Assembly: GCA_000469685.2 (NCBI GenBank) | Contig: LS997564.1 | Location: 24,424,459 to 24,488,458 of the forward strand | Origin: Haemonchus contortus | Lineage: Eukaryota > Nematoda > Chromadorea > Rhabditida > Trichostrongylidae | Length of the DNA stretch: 64,000 bases | Direction of reading: 5' to 3' | In this document: piece after piece, positions 10,815 through 20,452 of the stretch | Position numbering within the stretch: the stretch's first letter is position 1 | How the letters are laid out: every line of letters begins with the position of its first letter | Made by a program: the position numbers and the translations under genes | The notes under the pieces: model-generated | Database searches by the model: none | Told to the model about the DNA's origin: nothing | Seen by the model: the letters and a program-made list of their open reading frames with translations, nothing else

Positions 10815-12982
10815 AATGGCATCGAAAATCCGTGATCCTTGATGAAACTGACGTCCTCCGAGGACAAGCGCGGTGGAAATTGCGCGACTGTGACGATTTC
10901 TTTAGTCGTAAGTTCGACTACGAGCTCCTTATCAAGCAGGTCGATCAAAGTGAGCTGCGCGATACCAGATATCTCCGTGGTGGGTTGACCACCGAACGCG
11001 ATAAAGGTGCGAAGCTGACTGCTTGAGACCTTCAGGCCCAAGCGATCCGCTACGCTGGCTGCTATGAAACTTTTCTGCGCTCCGGAGTCGAGAAAGAGGA
11101 TGACATCTTCGAACTGCGCGGAGCTACAGTTGAATGCCTTAGCTTTGACGAGCATGAGCGACGCGAACTTACGCTGTGAGTTGACAGAGTTGATGGATGA
11201 CGCAATGTAGAGTGATTGGATTACGTCCGCTTCGTCCTCAGACTCGAGAGCCTGATGCTGTTGCGGATATGGAGAACTACGACATGTGTCTGGAGAATGG
11301 CGCTCCCTTATGGAAGAGCTAAACGTAACTCGACGCGGAGATTGTGACCGAGAAGGAGACGGAGACCAACGAGTTCTAGCCGGCTCGTGCTGTTCACGAG
11401 AGTACGACGGAGACCTGTCACCTCGTGACGAGCTGCGTGCTCGTCGATGTTGTCTGGACGGACTACGCGAGGAGTAACGATGTGGTGAACGATGACGATG
11501 GTAATTGTCATCGGCACGATCTCTCCTTGACTGTCGGCGAACTGGCGTAGACTGTTGACAAAGAAGCTCGTGGTGATCTCCTTTGCATGTACGACAAGAT
11601 GGATAACTACATGCGCGAGACGGGTGGTCTTCTCGCAAGCATTTCCAACAGAGATTACGGGCTCTTACAAGAGTACGACGTACTACGACCGGGACATCCA
11701 ATGGGCACCGTGTTGAGCGGTGGTCCACGGATTCGCAGAAGCAGCACTGAGACGAATTGTTAGAGTACCGCGAACGTGACGGTGAGCGCGATGGAGAGCG
11801 CTGCGAATTGGCGGTGTGTACAGTGAAGCTGGTTGTTAATGTGGTAGAGTCCTCATATTTTTCCGTGGATGCGATGATGTTATCTAGCTTTTGCATGACT
11901 TGATCGAGATCAAAATCCGAGTTGGTTTGAAACTCGAGGTCATGTAGCTTACGCTGGATTTCCGACGGGAATTTGCTCTTGACTAAGTCAAGAAGCGGCA
12001 ACACCGTACGGAAATCTTCGTATTTTCGCAATCCATGGAGAATACCGGAAATACGAAACCAGGTATTACGCAGGTCCTGACCGATGTTACGAGCTACGGG
12101 GAGTTGTTGGAGCTGCCTGTGCAGAGTCGCACGCGTCTTGTACGGACGATCGTAGCGCCTTTTCAAGGCCTCCACCAACTGCGAATAATTACACTCGTCG
12201 GGATCAAGATCCTGTAGTACTACCTGTGCTTCGCCCTGTAATAAACTTTGCAAATATAAGAATTTGTAAGTCGATGGTGTATTTGGGTCATTGTGCACTG
12301 CAAGCTCGAAAGCACACCAAAATCGATGAAATTTGGTAATATCCCCTGTGAACGGCTCCAACACAAGCTTGCCGAGTTGGACTGCGGGCTGCGCTGATGG
12401 TGTGGAAAGGAGGGGTGCACTTGATGTTGAAGGGTGGAATTGTGTGCAATACGGTAATGGGTTTGGTGTGCTGGTGTTTCGCTGCGGTAGCACAAAGGGT
12501 CGAATAATATCATTCGCTGTAGATGTAGTTGCCGAGTGTTCCCGTAGATCTTCTTGAGTACGTTCGGGCACACTTTGTGGTGTATCTGAAAGCATAGCAT
12601 GCTGATCACGGTCTATGAGCGCATGAACTTCCTGTAAACGTGCGCTAAGAGATGTTAGAATTGATTCAGCTGCTAAGATGGCATCATCTACGCGAGAGTC
12701 ATAATCATAAGATTCATACGCGTCACTATCCGCGCCCTGTCCGTCGGAACATTTCACTAGATCTAAAAGTGCTTGACGCCTTTCCGTGAGCGTTTGTAAT
12801 GATGTACGCACCTGAGTTAGATAACGCTGTACTGTACCTTGATATGCCTCAAGACCTCGCAATGAGCCTATAGCCTGCGCATCTACTGGTTGGAATAGAG
12901 ATGCGGGGATCTTACCTTTGATGGCTTCCCATGCGGTGATAGCCTTGGTCACGTTGGCTTTGCTGGCGCTGACACTAGACAT
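10556..12982 (-). CDS. BEL/Pao Gag with zinc knuckles and aspartic protease
   Basis: 808 codons. The N-terminal half is a coiled-coil-like Gag (DUF1759-type) with WCAFELAVHND and YLQSLLQGEA. Then come zinc knuckles CCFCESVDHRSTRC and CWKCLREDHPSRAC, followed by an Arg/Ser-rich stretch. The protease follows with FLDSGAQKSFI (active-site DSG) and DVLIGIDHFWDVL. Gag packages the RNA and the protease matures the polyprotein. The frame closes at 10556 after passing into the RT region. The expected switch to the RT frame lies near a five-T run at about 10673, by -1 slippage or a one-base indel. The ATG at 12982 is 668 nt from the 5' LTR. Confidence 0.9.
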   Translation of the reverse strand: MSSVSASKANVTKAITAWEAIKGKIPASLFQPVDAQAIGSLRGLEAYQGTVQRYLTQVRTSLQTLTERRQALLDLVKCSDGQGADSDAYESYDYDSRVDDAILAAESILTSLSARLQEVHALIDRDQHAMLSDTPQSVPERTQEDLREHSATTSTANDIIRPFVLPQRNTSTPNPLPYCTQFHPSTSSAPLLSTPSAQPAVQLGKLVLEPFTGDITKFHRFWCAFELAVHNDPNTPSTYKFLYLQSLLQGEAQVVLQDLDPDECNYSQLVEALKRRYDRPYKTRATLHRQLQQLPVARNIGQDLRNTWFRISGILHGLRKYEDFRTVLPLLDLVKSKFPSEIQRKLHDLEFQTNSDFDLDQVMQKLDNIIASTEKYEDSTTLTTSFTVHTANSQRSPSRSPSRSRYSNNSSQCCFCESVDHRSTRCPLDVPVVVRRTLVRARNLCWKCLREDHPSRACSYPSCRTCKGDHHELLCQQSTPVRRQSRRDRADDNYHRHRSPHRYSSRSPSRQHRRARSSSRGDRSPSYSREQHEPARTRWSPSPSRSQSPRRVTFSSSIRERHSPDTCRSSPYPQQHQALESEDEADVIQSLYIASSINSVNSQRKFASLMLVKAKAFNCSSAQFEDVILFLDSGAQKSFIAASVADRLGLKVSSSQLRTFIAFGGQPTTEISGIAQLTLIDLLDKELVVELTTKEIVTVAQFPPRLSSEDVSFIKDHGFSMPLCQSQSVVPDVLIGIDHFWDVLSPEPPICLPSGMVLCHTRFGTVVSGNSVFLSGFRKAQIPSTPLQSTGTRTTSQYNAFGPWMLSA

Positions 12983-13632
12983 TTTGCAAAAGGCAGGAGG
13001 TAGTTACTGCCGTACCCAATCTAAAACTGGTAAAGTTGAGTATGTGCTGGGCCGTAAGGTAGCCGTGGCCATCAGCTCCCTACGGCGTGTGACGGTTATG
13101 CGGTACGCGATGCTGGCTAGGCGGTACACCGAGCAAATAACGACGAGATGGTAAAACACGTAACAACCTTAGTACGGATGTGCAGGAACAACATAAGAGA
13201 CAATGTAGTGCGAGGATGGTATTTTACGTCTTACGGGGCAGCGGCACACACCAATAACACCTACGCGTGATAGCATACCATGGATCATGCCCGGAAAGAT
13301 CGACGGGAAAACAAAATGTAACATGTCCAGGAGGGTTAAATAGTACGTTGACAAACGCACCGTCGCAACTAAACCCCGCCCGGCCGGAGTTAACACAGAC
13401 TCAGGCGTATAACGGTTGTCCCCACGCCGGCTTGTGCCACTCAAGGCAACGTGGGTTAGAGTCCGGTCCCACACGAGGAAAAGAAGGGGAACCCTAAGCT
13501 GACGCAGGTGGATTGATGTGCACGTTTGCACCCGCAAGCGCAGTATGCACCTAGAGGACCAAGTGGGCAGCGGCGGCGAGCGCGAGTTAGGCTCGATCAC
13601 TAAGGCCCAACGTGGGTTTCCCACACGTTGAA
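12983..13632 (-). other. BEL/Pao 5' leader
   Basis: Non-coding stretch between the primer binding site and the gag ATG. A minus frame at 13169-13651 shows no domain and runs across the primer binding site, so I treat it as chance. The packaging signal would be expected here, but none can be defined from sequence. Confidence 0.7.
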
Positions 13633-13650
13633 CCCCAGTCCGATGCACCA
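13633..13650 (-). promoter_or_regulatory. Primer binding site (tRNA-Gly-like)
   Basis: On the minus strand TGGTGCATCGGACTGGGG starts directly after the 5' LTR. Its first 11 bases complement a tRNA 3' end CCGATGCACCA. That is the acceptor end I know from metazoan tRNA-Gly(GCC). Complementarity beyond 11 bases depends on the host tRNA. It would prime minus-strand cDNA synthesis. Confidence 0.75.
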
Positions 13651-14471
13651 TGTCGCGCCGGCGGTGACGCCTTGCTCCTCGCTATACGTTGGCATCGGTG
13701 ATCGCCGCTTAGGAGCGGCGTCGCCGTCGGCGTGATTGCCTGATCGGGGTCTTACGCTGCGCTCGCTCTCGCCCCATTTGCCACGCGGGATGTTGCTTTG
13801 GCCCTAGCGGCCCCTACGATGTCCCTGCACTCCTACTTCTTCCCTACGCGTGCTACGTCCTTTGCCCCCGGGGTGACCTACCACAGCCTATCCTCAACTT
13901 CCAACCGAGATATAACTTTCACGGCATCACCGTCTACGATCTTAAAGCACTAACACAATACTATACGCAGTCTTCATGGATACGCTAGTAAATAAGGAGA
14001 CATCAATACGACAATGAAAATGAATAGTAAAAAGGAATGCCTGTTATATACATATATGCATAAAAAAGGAATACGAAATACGTCAACAAATGAACTACGA
14101 TAAAAAGCCAGCAACCTACGTCTCAGGTGGTACGAACCCAGCGCGTTAATCTCACGAGGGGAGGCGACGTGGCTCGGGACCGCTCGGCACCTTTGGGCTT
14201 CCATGCCCAAGTCGATCACTTCCTCTTCCATCGGATTGCATCAGACTTCCATCGATTGCATCACGCTTCCAGGCTCGAGCGGTACGACGACAGGACGACG
14301 GGCAGTGGCGGCCGGCTACGACGATCGATGCAGACACACTGCCGGATGGTGTTAGGCCAGAGCGTGCGTCGAGTATAGCCGACGCGCAGGCACCGATACG
14401 CAGTGCGCGCCGGGACCCCTGCGCGCCCGACCAGGCGTGGCCCTTTAATAAGTCGGGCGGAAGCCACGACA
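13651..14471 (-). repeat. 5' LTR of the BEL/Pao element
   Basis: Same 821-bp sequence as 4025-4845 with one visible difference. In element sense it would hold the promoter (TATATAA at about 14050-14044) and the transcription start. Open frames of 60-85 codons on both strands here also occur in the other LTR and are not genes. Confidence 0.95.
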
Positions 14472-14476
14472 GAGCT
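14472..14476. repeat. Target-site duplication of the BEL/Pao element, right copy (GAGCT)
   Basis: GAGCT follows the right LTR and matches 4020-4024. See the left copy. Confidence 0.9.
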
Positions 14477-14529
14477 AGATCGTAAATAACAAAGGCGCTA
14501 GGAGGTAATTGGTGTGTGGATCTTCTTCT

Positions 14530-15740
14530 TTGAGGCCTCTTCCATTGTCAGTGTTCCCATCCTGTCCCCTCCTGTTGATTGCTCCCCAAGTCCACGGGAT
14601 CAGGAGTTATGGATTTCCACTCATTAATTCCTGTTCCTTCGGGGCATAGGGGGGGGCGCGATTCACGCGCCAATATAATGAGGTCATCGCGCACGCAGCA
14701 CTGTTTCAGTACCTTTCTGTTGAGATAGACCAAATAAATTTGCAGTAGTTCACGGCTTCACCATGAATAGAGCAAATCTCTTTACTATGGCAAAAAGCCC
14801 CTTCGGGACTGAGAATTCACCTCATAGGTCAACAATTTACTAGTCAAACGTTCAAAATAAGAATACCTTTAATTTTTCGATCCTAGTAAACGCAATCCAC
14901 CTGTAAATGTGCATAGTTGGTCATTTCTTTACTTATTCTACTAATAAGTTCCTATAACTTCCGTTATGATGGTAGAATGATGTTTTACCGCGTTTTGTCC
15001 GATGACCTCATTATATTGGCGCGTGAATCGCACCACACCCGGGGCATAGTCCGGTCATACTACTTACCATAAGTTTTCCCATACTGCCTCCTACCAAGTT
15101 TGAACGCCCTAGAGCCAAACTGAAAGTTTTAGCGGAAACTTCGCCTCCTATAAGCGGGGTCCGGTTCTCCCACCTACGATAAACGTTGCCATCCTGCCGA
15201 CTGTATTGCTGCCAAGTTTGAATGCCCTAGAGCCAAATTGACTATTGCGGCGCAAAAGCCCAGCCCCTGTGCAGGGATTTCGGTCCTGCCACTCACCAAA
15301 GGTGTGCCCATCCTGCCCCCCCCCCCTCCCTCACTCCTACCAATTTTGAACGCTCTAGGTCCACGGAGACAGGAGTTATGAATTTGCAGCCCAAATGTTC
15401 TAACGCGCACGCCGCGCTCCCTGCAAACGATGTCCGATCCTTCCACTTATCAAAGGTGTTTCCACCCTGTCCCTCTTACTCCTACCAACTTTGAACGCTC
15501 TAGGTCCACGGAGACAAGAGTTATGAATTTGCAGCCCAAAGTTTCTAACGCGCACGCCGCGCTCCCTGCAAACGATGTCCGGTCCTGCCACTTACCAAGG
15601 GTGTTCCCACCCTGTCCCTCTTACATCTACCAATTTTGAACGCTCTAGGTCCACGGAGACAGTAGTTGATTTCCGGTCAAACGCACACACCGACACACAC
15701 ATACACAAACCTACACACACACACAAACACACCGACACAC
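14530..15740 (-). repeat. Decayed 145-bp tandem array with CA-rich microsatellite end
   Basis: Units recur with a 145-bp period at 15341, 15486 and 15631, each starting CAATTTTGAACGCTCTAGG or a one-base variant. Older, more divergent units start at 15213 and 15096, and another lies before 14650. The array ends at about 15665-15740 in a (CA)n-like tract. On the minus strand it reads (TG)n, then GACCGGAAAT, then the units. The same layout occurs on the plus strand at about 53235-53900 and 28445-28850. Small open frames here are shadows of the repeat. Confidence 0.75.
14650..15039. mobile_element. 390-bp MITE with 9-bp target duplication (Mutator-like?)
   Basis: The ends are inverted repeats of about 45 bases. 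Both contain GCGATTCACGCGCC followed by AATATAATGAGGTCATCG, at 14658 and, inverted, up to 15031. GGGGCATAG flanks it at 14641-14649 and 15040-15048. A 9-bp duplication suits Mutator-like elements. It sits within the 145-bp tandem array: removing it rejoins ...CGGGGCATAG with TCCGGTCATAC, a normal array sequence. No coding capacity. Confidence 0.75.
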
Positions 15741-16740
15741 CAGCAGAAATACTTAGCGAATTATATAAAGTAGGATCAAGAATTATCTCACTTTATTTTC
15801 AACTCTGTACTAGCAAGCTCTGCAGACAACCAGCCCGTTGTCATTTTCCGTGATTTATTTTGTTTATATGCTTTACCGCTGTAATTCATTATTTCAAAAC
15901 TATGTATAAAATATTTATTTAAAAACATCCACGCGCATAACTTGCGCCTGTTTTTGGTGAGAGGGCATGCACTGGGGAAAGATTGCTTTGCGGATGAACG
16001 ACGCATGACTTGTAAGAGGTGCGAAGGCAACCAACACCGACCAGCATTCTGACGGAGGAATCAAGATGCGCACCGCAACGTAACACTCGATCGTTGTTGC
16101 TCGCGTATGCGTATGACCCGCTGAATAGCCCGCATTATCCGTGCAGTCGCAGCGGAAGATGAGAAGTTCGCGTATGAACGCCAGCAGAAGCAGCTTGAAG
16201 AAGAGAAAGAAGAAGGAGAGGAAGGTGAGTGGATCGCGTAGACCGCGTAGGGAGGGAGGAGGAGGAAGCAGCGACCTTCAGTTGCTAATCTCTTTTTCTT
16301 TTGGATTACAGTGCGCAGATGTTGAGTAATAGCGTAGTCACTGATGTTATTCCATTCTCCGTAGTGATAAAGTAGTATTTATTATTTTTGTATGGGTCGT
16401 AAGTTCCGCAATGTTTTTATTATAATGATAATATTATTTACAGTTGGTTTGGCTCGCGTAGCTGGTGGAATAGATAACCCAAGTAGGCGAGGCTTTTGAT
16501 TACTCGCCCTTATATGATTACCTCATGCAGTACCTCGCCTGTCGCCCAGCGCAGCAAGCGTACTGCTGCGTAAAACAGCGCCGCTTGGGGTGCGGTGAAA
16601 GAACTAATTCCTTTTGCTCGGCCCGAGATAAATTTTTGTCTCCTTTTGACTAACCCGTGGGCTCTTTGTGATCGACGAGGAAAAAGTCTAACGTCGCGTA
16701 GAATGGCTCCGTAGGTGTGAGGCAAAACTCAGTACACAGA
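15741..16740. other. Unassigned stretch
   Basis: No gene could be supported. At 16128-16227 there is a Glu/Lys/Gln-rich frame (AAEDEKFAYERQQKQLEEE) followed by a donor-like GTGAGT, with an acceptor-like TTACAG at about 16312. This could be a fragment of an exon. It lacks a start and recognisable neighbours. The rest is AT-rich and featureless. Confidence 0.3.
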
Positions 16741-16744
16741 CTAT

Positions 16745-19640
16745 ACCCGTAGTTGTCTGAAGCCGTTCATTTCGTCATCGCTCTCTCGTCATCACCGTCA
16801 AGTCGCCATCAGTCAACCACGCCGTCGCAGTATCACGCCAACCGTGTCGAGCCTCCGTCGTTCAGTCAAGGAATTTCGTCGTCACACAGCTTTTCCTTTC
16901 AAATCATCGTAGCCCCACCCTATATCGATGTTTTTAATGGTATTTTTTGTTATTGTATGCGTAGGGAACAATGACCAAGGTCCGTCGTCATCAGAAATCG
17001 CCCTCCAACCCAGGCCCAGTAGGAGACGACGGTTACTGTTATAGGTGGCAGCAGTCTTTCTGAGAAGGCGCTATCGGTTTTGAATCTAGCTTCCAGTTCT
17101 GCACCAACACAGGTGATATGTAGGTCGTGATTCTGGGTGGTTTTCAGGCTCTACAGGACAAAATGCGCCAAAAAGCCAACCAAAGAACGGTGATGAACAT
17201 CCAACGATGTCAAACTTTCAACGTTCTTCGGACCCAAATCCCGCAGTCGCTGTGACTCCGACTGCCGCCTCTCCGCGACGATTATTTTCTCAATTCTGAG
17301 GCGGCATAGCCACCAGCCACCGATTCCCAACATCACTGCAGCGCAAAAGCGAAGGCTTGCCGAGCTCCAAAATCTTTTCGAATTCCGAAAACACCGAGAT
17401 AAGCGACAAGAGAGGCGAGTTCGTGGTTATGCCACAGATCTGGACGCTGCCATCAAACGAACCTGTGTAGAGGATGGGACACTAGAGAAGCAATCATTAG
17501 AGGAGAAATACAAAACCATCGCTTAAGCAAGGTTTGGTTGGACATAGGACATAGAGCAGATTTACCTAAATCACTAGTCACACGTTTAAAGTGTGACCTC
17601 CCAGTCTGCCCATTTTTTCATGTCCTTATAGGAACACATAACCTTTCACCTAACACCCTGTCGTCCTTCGATCCCTCGGATTTTCAAGTTCGCTCCATCA
17701 TAAGCAACGTCGGAGGTTCTACCAATAGGATGTCTTGCCTACTGAACCTCGTGCTGACCCAGTTATTAATATTTATCTCCGTCCACCTCGGTAACACCAG
17801 GAGGTTACTCGAACAATTGCGAGAGGCTCAGGAGGAATAACGAGGTCAATCATCAGAAATCAAAAATAAAATCATTTGAAGTGACCTCTCTCTACACAAA
17901 CGCGTCGAACAGTGACGCCATGCAGGCCACCCACGAGCTTTTAAACATACGGGGTCTATAAATATGTACGGCCTCGCTCTCCCTAGTGGAGACTTTGGTC
18001 AAGGAATGCCTTCACTGCTCTATATTCAGGTGCTTCGGGCAGGTTTCCATCAAGTCAGGGGATTAGCGATGGGCCAGCGACTGGGACCACTGGCAGCCAT
18101 TATCTACATGTCAAAAATAGAAAGGCCAGTTTTGGATCTCCGGCTTGTGCTCTAGTGCCGTTATGTAGACGACTTCTCCGTCGCCTGCTCAGCTCAGAAG
18201 GGAAAGGCCCCGTGTTCCGAGCTGCTGAACACCTTGGCTGAAAATAACATATTCACAAGGGAAAGCCCAAAGACAAATGGCTGCTTTTCCTCAACATGCA
18301 AGAAAAAGAAGAAAGAAGAACAGCAAAAATGGTTTCATTAGGTGACTGCGAGGTAGTAGAATCGGTGGAGCCCGCTCAAGAGGTGGCCATCAAGACCCCC
18401 CCCCGTTGCAGACCGTGTTGTCGATTCACAACCATATATATGTTTATAATAGAACTAGCCTTAACATTAACATATTAACGGTAGGCATAACTTGGCATGA
18501 GTATTTCTTGAGCTGAGACCACAGGCATGGCCTGGCAGTACCATAAGTGTGCAATCAAGTAGGTGACTTAAGTTCTGCCGTTTGCGCCTCCATTCCCCGA
18601 TTTTGAGTACCGCCACCGGCCCCCTAACTTCAGTGGCCATACGGTATCTGAGGACCGCCCACATATTGTGTATATAAACCCCGTGAATGTTCTATTATCG
18701 TCGATCCTTATACTAACACGTCGTAATAAACATTACACGTCACTGGTAAAGACTTCCATTGGCTAACTAGCCAAAGAACGCATGAGCACACAAGCGAAAG
18801 TTCGGAGAAGGTGACTTTTGCCTTCTCTTCGTGTCGGACTCGGTCTGTGGACGTGAGAACGGCTCTGCGCAAGTGTGGCCATGATGAAATGGTGCAGGTG
18901 GTCGGCGTTCCTCCTAAAAATCTCAGGAAAAAGCTGGCTCGAAATCATCTGCATGACCGCCTCTACATTACCCCACATCGTGTCATCTATCCCAAAGGGC
19001 GAGAGGGGGACTGCATGGCGTCAGGGGTGATCTATTTGATCACTTGCGAGAATGCGTGGAGGAATACAGAGCGGAAATCAGGCGGCCTTTAATATGTAGG
19101 ATCAAGGGACACTTGATTGGTCTGAAGAAATCAGAAATGAGATCATTAAGGGCAATGCCACGAAGGCGTAGAGCTTCAAGTCTTTCAATCATGATTTTGA
19201 GCCAGGAGGAGCTCACGACCTCCGCGCGCAAAATTTTGTAAGTGTTTTGGACCATCGCTAAAACCACAAAATGAACCGGAAAGACGAATGCCTGTCCATG
19301 GCAGATGAACTCGTCCCGTTTCTCGACCTGTGTGGGTTACAACTGCCACAGACTTCAAGTCGGGGATCAGGTCACCCTTAGCCCACACACTGCGAAAACG
19401 TTGAAATAGGCCTTTTTGATTTCAATGTGGATTCCCAGTTGTGACTTGCGAGACCTTTTTAGATATCTGTTGGTTACACTTGGACTAAGCTGAATGCTGA
19501 TGAAATGGTGCTCGATATGGATGAATCTCGAATATTGTTTTTGGCCCCCGAGTCCTGACGAAGGCGACAACGGCGAAACGTTGGCCGAATAAAGAGTTAT
19601 ACATCTGGCTGACGCTTTACAAAAATACTCTTATGCCGAG
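16745..19640 (+). mobile_element. Broken Penelope-like retroelement (RT plus GIY-YIG)
   Basis: Degenerate but ordered pieces are on the plus strand. A basic Arg/Lys-rich segment lies at 17340-17525 (ending in TAA). The RT core at 17893-18200 has SLYTN, RGLAMGQRLGP and CRYVDDFSVACS. A GIY-YIG nuclease remnant at about 18980-19240 has the region GVIYLITC and, in another frame, IKGHLIGLKKS. The conserved 3' region at 19545-19605 reads DEGDNGETLAE. Many stops and frame changes interrupt it. Order and motifs are those of Penelope-like elements with a C-terminal endonuclease. The 5' limit is uncertain. It is not functional as read. Confidence 0.75.
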
Positions 19641-20452
19641 AGACGGTTAACTACCATTACCATATGATTCGTATAGCTGCGTAGTCGCACTTGGTAAGGA
19701 GGCCCGGCAAAAAGCAGCAGTTCTAGTCGACAAAGTCTGGTAGAGCTTCGCCAGTTACAAAACCAAAACGCCTTTCTTTCGTCGCCCTGACGGAACAGTT
19801 AGTCCATCTCGAGGAGCAAAGGCAAAGGTCATCTACGACATGCTCTAGAATCTTTTCGAGAAGTTGGGGTGAAGCTGGTGGTACGAATTGGACATCCAAT
19901 TGACTCACCCACCACGTACTTCTCCCCTTCTAAGGCTTAGTTGAAATAAGCTGAACTTGTTCAGCTAGGAGACGTTCCTAAGCACCATCATGGGCTCGCG
20001 TAGTCGGCTAATCCCTTCCGTCACTGCTTTCTAGCGCTCAGTGTTAGGACAGAGCGGCCCCTCCGCTTCTCCACTCCTTTTAATAGCACTTGTTATTCAA
20101 TCGCTGTTCCATCGTGTACAGCATGGGCACAGTTTTCTGGAAGTAGCTCCAAATTTGAGACACAACCCCTGCCTTTAAGTGGTCGAGCTACCTGACTCAT
20201 CTCGCGCTCCATTGCACCTCGGCGGCGCCAAACGATAAATTTCAAATAATTCCAAAGCAAAATCGCCGACTATTTCAGTATTTCCGCTGGGTGTTCTCTC
20301 GTACATACTTGATTCCTTTTCCTATAATTCTCAAGCTCATTACTGAAGCCGAAAATCCTATATGAGCTCTTTTTCTTACTCCCGTGGTTCTGGCGGTATA
20401 CTTTCGCTGAAAACCTTCGGACTTCCCCATAATGGAGATGAACGGTATGCAG
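19641..20452. other. Intergenic or upstream region of the ORC3 gene
   Basis: No convincing coding exon seen. The first coding exon of the ORC3 gene found here (20453) starts with one leftover base. At least one upstream exon with the start codon should therefore exist, possibly in this stretch, but I cannot identify it. Confidence 0.35.

Larger units (their letters stand above)
4025..14471 (-). mobile_element. Complete BEL/Pao LTR retrotransposon
   Basis: A 10,447-bp element oriented on the minus strand. The order along its own sense is 5' LTR (13651-14471), primer binding site, leader, gag with zinc knuckles and protease (12982-10556), RT and RNase H (10814-8835), integrase (8833-7142), a 2.3-kb non-coding tract, and 3' LTR (4025-4845). 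The LTRs begin TGTCGC and end CACGACA on the plus strand, and a GAGCT duplication flanks the element. The gag-protease-RT-RNase H-integrase order with a DUF5641-like C-terminus marks BEL/Pao. One visible LTR difference indicates recent insertion. Two frame changes interrupt the polyprotein (see findings). No envelope-like frame was found. Confidence 0.95.

Noticed and set aside
13169..13651. 160-codon minus-strand frame in the BEL/Pao leader
   Set aside because: It spans the primer binding site, ends in the LTR border and shows no protein family.
16128..16327. Glu/Lys/Gln-rich exon-like piece with GTGAGT and TTACAG
   Set aside because: No start, no partner exons and strongly biased composition; too weak to call a gene.
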